A stretch of DNA of 64,000 nt, taken from assembly GCA_963969495.1 (NCBI GenBank), contig OZ018337.1, forward strand, positions 85,472,777-85,536,776, in the 5' to 3' direction. Below the pieces are notes generated by a model. The model was not told the DNA's origin. It saw nothing but the letters and a program-made list of their open reading frames with translations, and made no database searches. The translations under genes and the position numbers were made by a program. Positions 25,739 through 36,100 of the stretch are shown here, one piece after another (within the stretch, counting starts at the first letter, position 1; each line of letters starts with the position of its first letter). This DNA comes from Ceratothoa steindachneri (taxonomy: Eukaryota; Arthropoda; Malacostraca; Isopoda; Cymothoidae).

Positions 25739-26999
25739 TTTGGTAGAATGCCCCCCTTTTAGTTCTAAGAGTGCTAAGAGTGCTAATAAATTGATATCCT
25801 AATATTTTAAAAAACAGAGCCGTTCCGAAACACGTAAGGATATAGAAACGCACAATAATTCCCAAAATAAACTTATATTTTACCTTTATCAATTGAATAC
25901 ACATCTAAACATTAACTACAGCAATACTCTGAAAATTATGATAAACAAGAATTAATTAAATTAGTTTGCCCTTTAAAATTTGGTTAATTTCTCTACACAC
26001 AACAATAATATAAGAATTAGGCTTATGGACTCATCTGGAGTTTAAAGGCCTCAGAAATGTTATTGACTCACGACGCGTGCCGTCTGGCCAGATGTAGATG
26101 GGCGAGATCACGTGGTCGTTTTGGCGAGGATAGCAGCTGGGGGGTCCACACGGTATTCCGCAGGGGGGGGTTCTTCACGGACGAGAACAATTACGGTGCT
26201 TTATGCAAAACCCAGGTCATCGTGGTCTCTCTGGCGAGAGGGAATCGAACTTGGTTCTTAAACTAAGTTAACTTGGATTGGGGTGTGACCACCGAGTAAC
26301 GAGCTCGAGGGGGAGCTTTTCTTCTTCGTTACTTAATTTCTCATGGACAAGGACTGAACTCGGGGAGGGTCTTCTTCAAGGGCGAGGATCCATGAGACTG
26401 GCGAGAGTAAGTTGAACTTAACAAAGTTAACTTATTGTTTGGTTTGATAAACAGGGACTAGCTCGAGGATGAGCTTTTTCTTAGCCCCTCAAAGTAGGTA
26501 GCCCTGCCTCTCTCGCAGGGTACTTCTTGATCTGGCGAGCCAAGTACACTACCAATCCAGTCTAGGTAGACCGGTTTTAATCAAGGACTTTGTCACCTGG
26601 AATCTGACGTATACTACCTCGATTTTCCTCAGTGTTCCTCATTGATACCTAGTCACCCCACTGGGGGAGTGGTAAGGGGAAGAGGGGCTTGAGAACGCTT
26701 CCAGGAGAGTTCTTTTGCCCAACGGTTTTTCAAACCGATTCTTACATCGGCTCCTTGTTAGCCTTCGAGCTTGGGAGAAACACGTCTCCAATTTCTTATT
26801 TAACGTGAACCTGGATCACACTCTCCTGGGGGAGATCATGCATTTTAACCTTTAAGGTCTTTCATGGCGCAGTCTGGTGCAGCGCCTGCGGTCACGCATT
26901 TGGCCTGCTTTAGGCCTGGGCTGGATGTCTTTGCGCTAACCGCCTTGTGGCTCCACCAAGAGTGAGCGGGGGGGGGGGGAAATTGACTATTCCCCTACA
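25739..26999 (-). mobile_element. Solo LTR 2 (1261 bp), same family as LTR 1, inverted
   Basis: Read on the plus strand, this copy matches the reverse complement of LTR 1 over its whole length: GTAGAATGCCCCCC against GTAGAATTCCCCCC at one end, ATTCCCCTACA against ATTCCCCGACA at the other, and long shared stretches such as TTATTGACTCACGACGCGTG. It is flanked by CAAGG on both sides. It is about 173 bp shorter than LTR 1 because it has two rather than three copies of the internal unit. The outermost bases have drifted (TTTGG for TGTCG), and the TATAAA of copy 1 is TATCAA here, so it is old. The frame at 26057-26266 parallels the one in LTR 1 at 15832-16014, but only because the DNA is homologous. 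Confidence 0.82.
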
Positions 27000-27004
27000 C
27001 AAGG
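27000..27004. repeat. Target-site duplication CAAGG, right of solo LTR 2
   Basis: Identical to 25734-25738. Confidence 0.75.
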
Positions 27005-29246
27005 AAACAGCAAGTTTCCTAAGAAGCTCTCAGGTCCCTTCTCCAAAGGCTCATAAGTGGTGTTAATTAGCACCAAGGGAAAAAGAACCAATAAATATGA
27101 CGTGTGTCCTTCTATTTTCTCTAGTAATCCTAACTTTTAACAGAATTTAACTAGTAATGATTCTTTAAAACAAAAGGATAAATTAAGACAAATAAACCAC
27201 ATGAAATGTTAATGCATTTACTTAAACGAAACCAAAGAAGGTTATGAGAATTTTGTAAGCCAAACCTGTCCATCTCTTCTCCAAATTTCTAAATCCGAGT
27301 AAAATAATAAGGCCAGAAATTACTGCCAACAGTTTGATATAATTGGTCGAAAGTTCCTCCCAAATCAACGAAACTTGTAATTGCATGAAATTTTGTTTGA
27401 AGCAGATAGAGGAAATTGCATGTTTTTGATTGCTCTGTATGAGGTGCTCGAGTACCCACTGGCGTTTTACTTGTTTTGCGTCACCGAAAGTGGCTTTTTA
27501 ATAAACAAATGAGGCACAGGAATTGCACAAGTAATATTACAATATGAAGGAACCGTAACACTAAGTCCAAGCGTGTAATTTTATCACGATTTTAAAAGCA
27601 TTGTAACATTTTTGTTGCTAAAGAAATTCTAAAAAAAATTAGAAACAACAGAGAAGCAGAAATATTTAATAGAAGGTTAATAACATTTATCAAAGTGAAT
27701 TTTTATTTAGAAAAGTTTTCGTGATTTTCAACATTCTCGCTCCTTAAAATCAGCCTTGATCTGTATTACGAAACGCTCTTTTATTGTAGATTTAGTTGAT
27801 TTCTGCTCTTTATTTCATCAAGGTCTGTTATTGTCTGGTCGCGTAGATTTCGCCTTAATAGCCCCCAAATAAAACAAAAGATGAAGTTGTCAGATCTGCA
27901 GATCGCGTAAGCTTAAGTAAATTTACTGATCTTATGTACCCTGGGCTTGGAGGAGCAGCTCATCAGGCTTCACCCGGCGTGGAGGGCCCCGTGTTTTTCG
28001 CACTGTTATTCTATTTCAAATAAAACTGGGTTTCTGCTACCTGTATGCGCGTTCAAGTTATACAGAGCGTATCTATGTTCAAGTAACCTATATTGGTGAA
28101 ATCAATAGCCAGTACACCCACTTTCAACTTTGTAACACTTCACCCTAAACTTTCTCTATATATTTATATTAAATTTGACCATGAATTATTATTATCTACT
28201 TTTTAACTATGTGGATAGATGTAGCCCACCATTCGCTTACAGATATGGGCCTTGCCCTCTATGCCCCATAAATTACTGTCTTCTGCTCTAGAATATACGA
28301 AATTGTGCACCATATATAAAAAGATAATAAAAAGAATATTGGAAGAAATATTTCATGTTAATTTAGTAAAGCCGTTAAATTTAATCTATGTCCCCAAATC
28401 AAAATAGATTTTGGATGTATTCCAGGAATTTCAATTTTCTTAAATTAGAGTAAGCATATTCGAGATTCCATTTAAATTAAGATTTAGCTTCATTTAATTA
28501 AAGGATGCCTCACACTTCCAAGCCGAAAATTCTAATGCCTGTAATAATAATTAAGAGTTCTTCATTGCAGTCTTAAATTCATAAACGTCTTGATGAATAA
28601 AAGGATAAAAAGCGAAGATGTCGATTAAAAGTGGTTCAAGTCCTATTTCTAAAATTCCGAAAATGTTTTATATATGGACACAAAAAGACATCAATGGCTG
28701 GATTTTCTCTAAGACTCGATTTGGAATAAAATTTGTTAATTTTCTTGTTTTTTCTAAATAATATACGAGTAATTATGAATAATTTCGCATCCCTCTTCTC
28801 ACTACCCCTCTAGTCTCTTTAAACAAGCATTTCGTAAGTTGCTTATTTACTTAATTCATTGAAATTACTGGAATTAAACCTATTTTTCGCTCAATATTAC
28901 CAAAATAAATTCCAGTTTCTGAGATCACGTGGATTTCGATAGTTCTTACATATTATTTTCTATAGTTTTATCAAAAATGCAGGAAAATATTGCTGTTATA
29001 TTAAATAAAAAGGGAGGAAATTACGAAAATAATTTATTACGTTATTTTATCGATGGCAAAGAATGACAGCAAAGAGGACGATAACGTTTTTTGAGTTGAT
29101 TGCACACTGATATGCAGCCTAGACTTACAAAGTAGATTACAAATTATTTTTAAATGAATGTTACTGATATTTCACTTAATTTTATGATAATAGATATAAT
29201 AATAAAGGCAAATTTCTGGTTAGTTCATAATATTTTAATTCGATTA
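27005..29246. other. AT-rich region, no gene recognised
   Basis: No convincing open frame. A GC-richer patch at about 27940-27995 contains no identifiable feature. Confidence 0.45.
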
Positions 29247-29248
29247 TA

Positions 29249-29281
29249 CCGGGTATTACAAAATTCCTATTACACTTGTTA
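29249..29281 (+). repeat. Mariner left terminal inverted repeat
   Basis: It starts CCGGGTATTACAAAATTCC and pairs with the right repeat at about 30461-30493. It is preceded by the TA duplication. Confidence 0.75.
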
Positions 29282-29371
29282 TGACATCGTTAACAAATAA
29301 CACAATGAGATTTGCATCTAGTTTGACCTTTTTTATGAGTTTTACATATAAATATATGTTAAATTGTATTA

Positions 29372-30371
29372 TTACTCAATTTGGCCGCATACTCCGGCGA
29401 CTGCGCGCTTTCCAGGTGATACCTGAATCCTTCGTACATGTTGCAGAGGAACTCCTTGCTCATGTTTGCCTACATCCGTTGACGGAAGACTTCATCTTAT
29501 CGATGATGCTAAGGCGTACCTTGCAGGCCTTGCCTTAAAGAGGCACTTACAAGATTTAGGCGAGGAGATTGAAGTCGGGCGACTGCGCCGGCAAAAGTTC
29601 ATACGACAATAAGTTCATTTTCGACCATAATCAATTTAGCATGAAATTGGGTGTGTGGGCCGGAGCGCCTTAATGTTGAAAGACGACATCCGCCTTTTTC
29701 GGGATCTATCACACCTAGGGAAGGATTTTCGTTGCAAAGATGCCCTGTATTCTGCCACCTCGAGCCTATAATCGGAGACGAACCATACCGGCGGCATCTT
29801 CAATCCATTCGAAGGCTCGACGCCGAGCATCATCATGTAAGTCGGGTGTTTGGCCTGGACAGTTAGCAGTCCTCGGAGACTTCTTGGGTGAAGATTACTG
29901 CGTGAAATTACTGCCCTGTTAATGACAAGATCGAACCTTGAGGCATTTTCATCAGAAACTTCCAAAAAGAATTCGATTCCCAAGAACTTACATTTCGTTG
30001 AGAACGCGTCGACAGCGCTATCGATATTGTTCTAGCATATGGTCGGTAAGCAGATGCCTTTCTATACACTTCAAGCTCTTGACCCCTCTTTCTTGGTGGC
30101 TTCGGACAGCTTTGCCACTAAGATCTTCTTTTTCTTAGCGAGTTCGGATGTTTTGAGCTTTGGAGCACTTTCAAATGCCCTTCCCAACTGACAAAATGTT
30201 GAAAACTTGAGGTCTGTCCGAACAATATCGATCTTTGAGGTTTTCCTCGATCTTGAGCTTCTCCGCGACTGTGTGGACAGTCAACTGACTGATCTTGACC
30301 CGATTTTCGATAACTGAAATGTTGTGGCCCGCGTGCCGGATTGCAAATATCTCGATTCTTATATATTCCAT
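29372..30371 (-). pseudogene. Mariner-family transposase pseudogene
   Basis: The transposase would bind the terminal repeats and cut and paste the element. The N-terminal helix-turn-helix is preserved (IEIFAIRHAGHNISVIENR, then SQLTVHTVAEKLK and ENLKDR). After frameshifts the catalytic domain can be followed: a VSDEN block with the first catalytic Asp, then KHPTYMMMLGV, SNGLKMPPVWF, a VVFQH-stop-GAPAHT block where the second Asp should be, LPAQSPDFN with the third Asp region, and a C-terminus CGQIE ending at 29372. The second catalytic Asp is replaced by a stop-containing change. At least three frameshifts and several stops are present. Starts are possible at 30371 or, in another frame, 30387; the 30371 Met leads directly into the helix-turn-helix. 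The frames on the plus strand (29651-29922, 29938-30138) are shadows. Confidence 0.82.
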
Positions 30372-30460
30372 CTCGCAACACCTTCATACACTTACTGGAG
30401 AAGTAGAACTTTTTGTTTGTTTGACTGAACTTTATCTATCACTCATGAAAACTTCGCAAA

Positions 30461-30493
30461 ACATCAAGGGTAACAGGATTTTTCTAGAGCCGG
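30461..30493 (-). repeat. Mariner right terminal inverted repeat
   Basis: On the minus strand it starts CCGGCTCTAGAAAAATCC. It is followed outside by the TA duplication at 30494-30495. Confidence 0.75.
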
Positions 30494-30495
30494 TA

Positions 30496-31430
30496 TTAAG
30501 TTAATGATAAATAGAGAATTTCAGAATCAAAATCTTAATTTTTTCCTGATAAAATTAAACTATGTGACAGCCAATTGGCATCGATTTAGTGGAATAGTCT
30601 GCTCCAAAACTAACCATTGTCTGCTTAGGGGTGAAAATCCCATCACAATAATCGACGGGAAAAATCGCTAGCTTTCTCAGCGAAGAATCATCCTTGAGAA
30701 AAAGTGCTATGAAAGGGCAGCTATTGATCATCAGTGGAAACAGGAAGTCATTTAAATCTCATTGGCTCTGATCTCAGGCATCATCCCTATTTAAAGGATC
30801 AAGAAAATTGTTAGAAATCTAAAGTGGGAAAGTTTATAAAACACTCCATCTCGAATTCAACACGCGACAAGACGTACATAATCTTAGCTGTATTTATTCC
30901 CACGGTGACAACAACAGCTTAAAGATTGCTATTCATGATTTCGTCACGTCGTGTTTTGATTACCACATCACCCCAACATAGATTAATTACTCCCACTATT
31001 CTTTCCTATGGGATTAGTGATTCTTAGCTTGATCCGCAATTATTTATAAATATTATGCCCACATATACACCGAAGTGCACACAAGACCTATGATAAGGTA
31101 ATTTATAACCATAAACTTCACAAATTCCGTTCGTCTAGGAACGAAACCTAAGCAGAGGAGGAAGAAATAACTGTTTATTTGGCAAACTCGGATTATTCTC
31201 TCAATACGAGGGGTTGAACAGCATTTGGGTGAAAACGCGATGCTCTCCATTTGAGAATCTGATCACAGTTCTGTCCTATTCTATAAGTATCTTCTACAAA
31301 TATGATCTAAGATGGAAAGTTTAGATAATTAATAAGAAATTGATATTAAATGTAACAAATCAAAATATCTGGATATTTTCCTAAATGAGGCTATTAGCAT
31401 TTTGAATGCCTCTGAATAGCAACCTGTTTT
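30496..31430. other. AT-rich spacer, nothing recognised
   Basis: No domain is recognisable in the short frames, such as 31053-31250 minus. Confidence 0.45.
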
Positions 31431-31440
31431 GTTTTTCCCA

Positions 31441-31545
31441 GTAATTTATAATAGACAAAAGGAGCAGCTTCGCCACTTTTCCTTACAGAAAGAGCTTTTT
31501 TTCGTTGGCAGACGTTCGGTTTGTGACCTAAACGAGGTAAGGATA
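31441..31545 (+). repeat. Hairpin-rich dispersed repeat, copy 2
   Basis: AATTTATAATAGACAAA, then AGGAGCAGCTTCGCCACTT, AAGAGC, TTTCGTTGGCAGACGTTCGG and GACCTA follow the same order as copy 1 at 1032-1145, with many substitutions and loss of much of the hairpin pairing. It lies next to the foldback element at 31576. Confidence 0.5.
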
Positions 31546-31575
31546 TCGCTTTTCTTTACAGCATCAAATTGTGTT

Positions 31576-31975
31576 GTTACATTTCCTATTGTGTCAAATT
31601 CTTCTGAAATACAATTTGTTTTCGACGGGTAGAAATGTTTGCAGTCTTTGGACCTTTATCTTGACCATGCAATGTAAGGGGGAAGGGTGCCTATGATTCG
31701 TAGGCACCACTGCGTGGCCACATTTCAGTGGGCTTGCGCTTTAGTGTTAAATACCGGCCCACTGGTATGTGGACACGCACTGGTGCCTACTAAACACTGC
31801 ACCACTCCCTCACACTGCTTTGTTAAGATACAGGTCTAAAGACTGCAAACATTTCGATCTGTTGAAACCATGTGCAGGTTGATGCCATAAAAAGGGCATC
31901 CGTCATCTTCGATCTCAATTGACTCCACAAAACAAATTATATTTTAGAAGAATTTGACACAATAGAAAATGTAAC
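31576..31975. repeat. 400-bp foldback (palindromic) element
   Basis: The left arm starts GTTACATTTCCTATTGTGTC (31576). The right arm, read on the minus strand from 31975, starts GTTACATTTTCTATTGTGTC. The arms stay alignable inwards: AAATTCTTCT(G/A)AAATA, AAATGTTTGCAGTCTTT, ACCT.TATCTT, then GTAGGCACCACTGCGTGGCC (31700 on) against GTAGGCACCAGTGCGTGTCC from the other side, and CAGTGGGC flanking a centre of about 23 bp (31734-31756). The right arm has an extra ~60 bp (about 31859-31922) that the left lacks. If transcribed it would form a very long hairpin RNA. Non-autonomous foldback transposon is the simplest reading; a hairpin-RNA locus is an alternative. Parts of two spurious frames (31429-31632, 31915-32106) come from opposite arms. 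Confidence 0.82.
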
Positions 31976-31979
31976 TGCT

Positions 31980-33070
31980 GGGCCTCCTCCGGGACAAATA
32001 CTGTAGTTAGGGTAGAGATTTTGCCGGAATCTCTATTTATTATTGTCTTATTTTTCGTATACAATAATTTTAAAATTTCTTTTATTTTAAACTTTCTCAT
32101 ATTCATTCTAAATCAGGGAGTAAAAAGTATAAGTTGAGAAAATTTGCTCTTATAGATTATTTAGATAAAAGCTTCAAATTTACAAAATCCTATTCCTACT
32201 AAATGTTTTTTCCCTAATTCTTAAATCAATTCTTAAAACTAAAATTGATATGAGTTTGTATGTATGGAAAACCACGACTTCTTTCTATTTTGTTAATATT
32301 TAAATTAATGATGCAAAACAACTTTGATAAAACAAACAATAAAACAAACACCTTTCCTCCCTACTGCTTATCTTACTCTAGCAAAAAAAAAATTAAAATG
32401 TTTCGAGTATATTTCTCCTAAAAATTACTGCCTATCTTTTCTTATCCGCACTTATTTTCTAGGCCTAAAAAAAGTTAAAACATTCATTGGATTTCTTTGA
32501 TATAAGGAATCAACAATCCTGAGAAATTGCTATTCCATTTAGATATGCTTTTTAAATACTAAGATAATGAAGAAAATCAGGTGTGTTTTAATTTGTATAC
32601 ATTTTCTAAAATTCTTAATTATTTTGGTTAAAAAAAAATCAAAATATTTGATAATCCGATTAGTGTCTTTGAACTCTAAAATAGCTGCTCTTTTATTTCG
32701 GATCTTAGAAGTGGCGAATCTGCTCCTCTTGCCATCATCATCATCACTTCACAAACTCTATAATTCAAGAGAGGGATTTTTTTTTAGTATTTGAATAATA
32801 ATTTTATCTTAGTTTGTTTATTCCTTATGTTTCTTTATCAAAGTCACTTTTAATAATTCTTTCATAATATCAAAAACCAAATTAGTGAAGTTCTAAAATA
32901 AATATAAGTATCGAAATTTTTGGAATTTTTTAAAACCTAAACAATTAGAAATGGTGAAGTTCATAAAATTTTGTTTAGAGTTACTTTTTAAAGTTATTAT
33001 AATCTGCGAAGTTCAGAAAATTTATAAAAAATTAACCATGGCTGTTTTTTTTAGATTTTAAGTTTTAATC
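31980..33070. other. AT-rich spacer, nothing recognised
   Basis: The short hydrophobic frame at 32567-32794 is of the kind AT-rich DNA gives by chance. Confidence 0.45.
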
Positions 33071-33071
33071 T

Positions 33072-33116
33072 TAGTAGCGAAGCGCAAGCTCCCCCCATAG
33101 GGATGGTGTCGAAGCC
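33072..33116 (-). repeat. Hairpin-rich dispersed repeat, partial inverted copy
   Basis: On the minus strand GGGGGGAGCTTGCGCTTCGCTAC matches the GGAGCTTGCGCTTCGCT part of copy 1. Only this section is recognisable. Confidence 0.45.
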
Positions 33117-33119
33117 ATT

Positions 33120-36100
33120 GCCTGGTCTCCTGATAATTTACTTCTGGTCTGTTTTTTCCCATCCAACCTTATTCCCTAGACCTAAGGGCAAGAAAATCAT
33201 ATGAATCTTTTGAAATACGAAAAAGTTCCTTTTGCTATAACCATATTTAGGGGGCCAGCAGGTATTTCCATATGCTAAAGATTAAAACGCCAAATTCCCT
33301 TTGGAAAGAACTTTGATAAAATCTTCATTTATACGAAAACTATCCAATGAAAAAAAGCAGCCATATCTCAATTTTAATCAACTTTCTGAACTTCACTAAA
33401 TTTAATTCGTTTGCTTTACAAAATTCTAAAACCTTCGATAATCATATTTATTTTTATCGAACTTCACCTTTCGCCCTTGGACAATTTATACCTACAAAAT
33501 GGTAGGACAAAGACTAAAGCGGCATCTTTATATCAATAAAAATCTTTTAAGAGCCAAATATAAGATTCGTGGAACTCTTTCTTATTTTTTTATTTGCCTA
33601 TCCACAAATTGAGGCCTTTCGACAACATCTAGGGGGCTCTTAAAGTTTCTCGTGGCTAGTGTTTCCACGAAATGTTTCGTGTGACATGGTTTTATGTGTA
33701 GCAGAAGAGAAACAAGATTTTGTTGATTAAGCAGGTGAAATTGAAATTGAAAGAGGAATTACTTTTCATTCTTTAAGATATCAGCGTTGTTTCTGATATC
33801 AGAGAAAAGATTTACTCCAAGATATTTCATTGAGATTATACCCGAACACCATGAGAGTGGACTTATCTTCCTAAATATTCCAGACCCCATTCTACAAAAA
33901 GAGCAGTGGTATACATTTTAGGGATTTCCCGGCTCCTGAAGAAAGGGCAAGCAGCACAATATTATTATCATATTTCTGGGAAGAGCCTGAATGTTCCGAT
34001 GATTCTAAGACCGATCCCGTCGGGACTTTCAAACTCCTAGGGGTTACACAAGGCCGTATAGTCGGGGATGAGGTTCCAGATTAAACGCAACCAAATGCAA
34101 GACCCCAAATGCGGACCAAGCAGACATATGCCACATAAGATTCTCATGTCTGGCTCTGGCGCAGGAGAGCAGCACCCAGCAGGCAGGCGCGAGTAAGGCT
34201 TGCCTTTATAGAGCATAAACCCGGTTGACCGATGAAATTAGCCTCACCAAAAACTTAATACTCATTGTTTTGAGCCGCAGTAGACGCGTTACTAGCCAAC
34301 TGGCGCGCGTGGCCGTCGCGCAGCCAGGATCACCAAAAACAAATTCTTCATTCACTGGCCTCGTCTCTATTTTCTTTCGGACCTTCTTTGTCTCCTAAGT
34401 CATATCTGACACAGACATCAAAGAAGGAGACCGGATAACTTACGACGAAACTTATGCTCGGACACGAGCTGGAACTGACGACAACGAGGACAAAGTAAGA
34501 GAACAATATTTATTTCTATTCAACTCATCCAAATAATCGGTTCTTAAATTAGAGTCTTAGTATACCTTGTGTAGAGAAACTGCAATTGTAGTCAATTCAT
34601 CTATATTATGACAATCAAGCGAGACACTTTAACTTCAATTTAAATGCTATGTTATTTCCCATTCCTCCTGTACAAATCTTTATTTAATCAGTTTTAACGA
34701 ATAAAAAATCCAATCACATATGTTTATGTTTTATGTGTCGGGTAGCAATGAGGGCTTGATTTTGAGAAGAGGGAATTTGCATATATTGCAACACTAAGTA
34801 GACTTTATATGCGAGAATTTTTCAATGTAATTTCTATAGAACCAGTTTACATCTATCTACCACTAAGCCTTGTACTCATTAACTTATTTAATCGAAACTG
34901 CTTCTATTACGTCAGTCATTCTTATGATTATTATCACCATCGAATCAATGAAGTCAAGCTACACTTGCCATTTTATACATTGAAATTCTTGATGTTTTCC
35001 ATGATAGAGCAAGATTGTTGATCAATGAGCTGGTATAAAATGGCCATTTCCAAATAATCCTGTGAGAGTAGCTAAAATATGTGAAATGTTGTTTAAGATT
35101 GACTATAATTATCAATTGTTTTATAAGTTTGTCTTTGATGGAAGATATGTCAGAATCCCTCCATTATTTTTTGTATACCTCATTGTATGTTGTTTTGGCG
35201 AGGTGGTTTTTGATTGAGAGTTAATGGAACCTGGAAACCTAAAATATGATAGCCACATGAACAATTTATTAATAATGTTTCTTTGAACATTGTAAATTTG
35301 GATAATATTTAATCGCAATATAATTCCATATTATATTGCTAGTTTATAATTAGGGCCATGTGCCTGAGAAGAATTTTAACCTCGCGTTTGTAAACAAGTC
35401 TTTCCTCGACTTATATAAAATTAAATAGGAAAATGGGCTACGAAAATCCTAGAAATTATTTTGCTGATCAATTATTCTTGGTCCTAAATCCGATATGCTG
35501 GGAAAAAAATCAATATATGCGATTAAATTATGAGTTACTAATATACCGAAAATTAAAATGAATTTAGAGTTCAGTTTCGGTGTGCCATTTGACATTAGGT
35601 TTAATGGTAGAATCTAATATCATTCTGGCATAAAGAATTACAATTTAGAATAATTCCTTTACCAAAATTGAATATTTCTTATTAAAGTTTAAAGGATGAA
35701 GACAAAGATCGAACTGGTTTCTCATTTTCCAAAAAGGCGACAATAATCTTATATGCTGGTTGTGTAGATAATGGCTCATTAACCTCAACCGAAATCATTT
35801 GTAACGATGGAGCAGAGGAACGGTTTAGTAATATAAGAGGCAAAGTTCTTAAGCTAGAAACAATAGCTAAAAGTTTCTAATCCTAACAAAAATGCGCACA
35901 ATTTTGCGGAGAATTCTGAATCTTGCAATGAAAAGGTTCCCCTAGAATGGTGAAAACTTTCTTTTGTATTCAAATTTCTGTTACGATCGCTCTTTGACAG
36001 CAATTATAATCCTTTCATAGGTCTAAAAGTAAGTAAAAATATCGAAATCAGGGCCTAAGGATAGTGTTGTACAAATACTAATAATTTGCCTACTTGAAAA

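Larger units (their letters stand above)
29249..30493 (-). mobile_element. Complete mariner-type DNA transposon (1245 bp), inactive
   Basis: The left terminus reads CCGGGTATTACAAAATTCCT and the right terminus, on the minus strand, reads CCGGCTCTAGAAAAATCCTG. The two align over about 32 bp with most positions matching, including the inner TTAC(A/C)CTTG. Each end is flanked by TA (29247-29248 and 30494-30495), the duplication made by all Tc1/mariner elements. The length is usual for mariner. The transposase pseudogene lies between the repeats on the minus strand. The element is whole in outline but dead in coding capacity. Confidence 0.85.

Noticed and set aside
26057..26266. 69-codon frame similar to the one at 15832-16014, as a conserved small protein
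   Set aside because: The similarity exists because both lie in homologous solo LTRs. The frames break beyond this stretch and the DNA is conserved outside them too.
30118..30387. 89-codon minus-strand frame starting at 30387 as the mariner start
   Set aside because: Only its later part, after a frame change, matches transposase sequence. The 30371 start leads straight into the helix-turn-helix.
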